From the NCBI GenBank assembly GCA_964400165.1, contig CAYNSX010000028.1, positions 1-34,565 on the forward strand: 34,565 nucleotides of DNA. The letters are read 5' to 3'. Made by a program: the position numbers and the translations under genes. The notes below the pieces were generated by a model. The model saw only the letters and a program-made list of their open reading frames with translations, was not told the origin of the DNA and ran no database searches. Below are positions 34,285 to 34,565 of this stretch, piece by piece (position 1 is the stretch's first letter; each line of letters starts with the position of its first letter). Source of the stretch: CAYNSX01 sp964400165 (lineage in GTDB: Bacteria; Armatimonadota; Hebobacteria; CAYNSX01).

Positions 34285-34565
34285 TCACTTCTCCGCGAGC
34301 AGCTCCTCCACGCGCCGCTCGATATCGGCAGGCGTGAACTGCTTGGCCGCGAGCGGGTCGTTGCCGAAGGTGAAACGCGCGACGCCCTTCCGGTCATAAA
34401 GCCGGTAGAAGGGCAGCGCGCCGCCGTCAATTTGGTAGGTGTCGTACGCGGCCTGCGTGCCGCCCTGGTCGCTCACTAGGTTGTCGAACCCGGCGCCCTG
34501 CTCCTTCAAGAACTTGAGGACTTCGTCGCGCTGTTCCGGCGCGTCGAGACTGACCGTGATGACCG
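34285..34565 (-). CDS. Thioredoxin/TlpA-like protein, C-terminal part only
   Basis: The reading frame is open to the right edge, so only the last ~93 residues are seen; the TTG at 34509 is internal. The visible part has VITVSLDAPEQRDEVLKFL, then the cis-proline motif region GGALPFYRLYDRKG and a C-terminal helix (DIERRVEELL), typical of TlpA/ResA-like thioredoxin-fold proteins. The CxxC active site would lie off the window. Such proteins are usually membrane-anchored or exported and act in disulfide reduction. Confidence 0.75.
   Translation of the reverse strand, partial: VITVSLDAPEQRDEVLKFLKEQGAGFDNLVSDQGGTQAAYDTYQIDGGALPFYRLYDRKGVARFTFGNDPLAAKQFTPADIERRVEELLAEK

Overview
The window is a high-GC (about two-thirds G+C), gene-dense bacterial chromosome segment with no rRNA, tRNA or CRISPR array that I can see. 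The Tad-pilus locus without a secretin, an S-layer-homology (SLH) surface protein and many exported peptidases and amidohydrolases suggest an environmental bacterium with an SLH-anchored envelope. Armatimonadota or Chloroflexota are my best guesses, but the phylum is an inference and is not proven by the sequence.

Layout. 1-4217 (+): two tandem S9-family prolyl oligopeptidases, the first cut by the window edge, followed at once by a CorA-type metal transporter (4219-5292). 5299-5374: a small inverted array of 7-bp repeats between convergent units. 5385-18627 (-): one long, tightly coupled operon that encodes a Tad/Flp type IVb pilus (pseudo-receiver, Flp pilin, prepilin peptidase, second Flp pilin, TadE-like and TadG-like proteins, CpaB, TadZ, TadA, TadB, TadC). 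It continues without a break into a DUF192 protein, two polytopic GT-C-like membrane proteins and a polyprenol-phosphate glycosyltransferase. A LuxR-type regulator (18760-19710, -) sits upstream. 20283-22832 (+): a large exported beta-propeller/PKD-like/SLH protein.

22835-25202 is a visibly lower-GC island with two genes on the minus strand: a MORC/MutL-like GHKL ATPase and a small helix-turn-helix plus zinc-finger protein. They have their own good sigma70-type promoter. The island is bracketed by a perfect 13-bp direct repeat. Removing the island and one repeat copy restores a compact junction in which the stop codons of the two flanking convergent genes lie 2 bp apart. The island also escapes a striking rule of the rest of the window, near-total avoidance of the tetranucleotide ACGT. 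I consider this cassette the best candidate for an undescribed (possibly defence-related) mobile system.

25216-25680 (-) is a small resident gene with weak GIY-YIG-like features. 25861-30434 (+) holds two overlapping exported amidohydrolase-superfamily genes, one of which has lost its metal ligands and carries a collagen-like Gly/Pro segment. 30580-31791 (+) is an exported M19 dipeptidase. 31793-33138 (-) holds a dienelactone hydrolase and an MsrB. 33220-34278 (+) is a Tat-type glycosylasparaginase. 34285-34565 (-) is the end of a thioredoxin-like gene that runs off the right edge.

Functional reading: apart from the island, the window combines a pilus and surface-glycosylation operon with extracytoplasmic peptide and amide catabolism. 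All three receiver-like domains at the pilus locus lack the phospho-acceptor aspartate, so pilus control probably does not use a classical phosphorelay through them.
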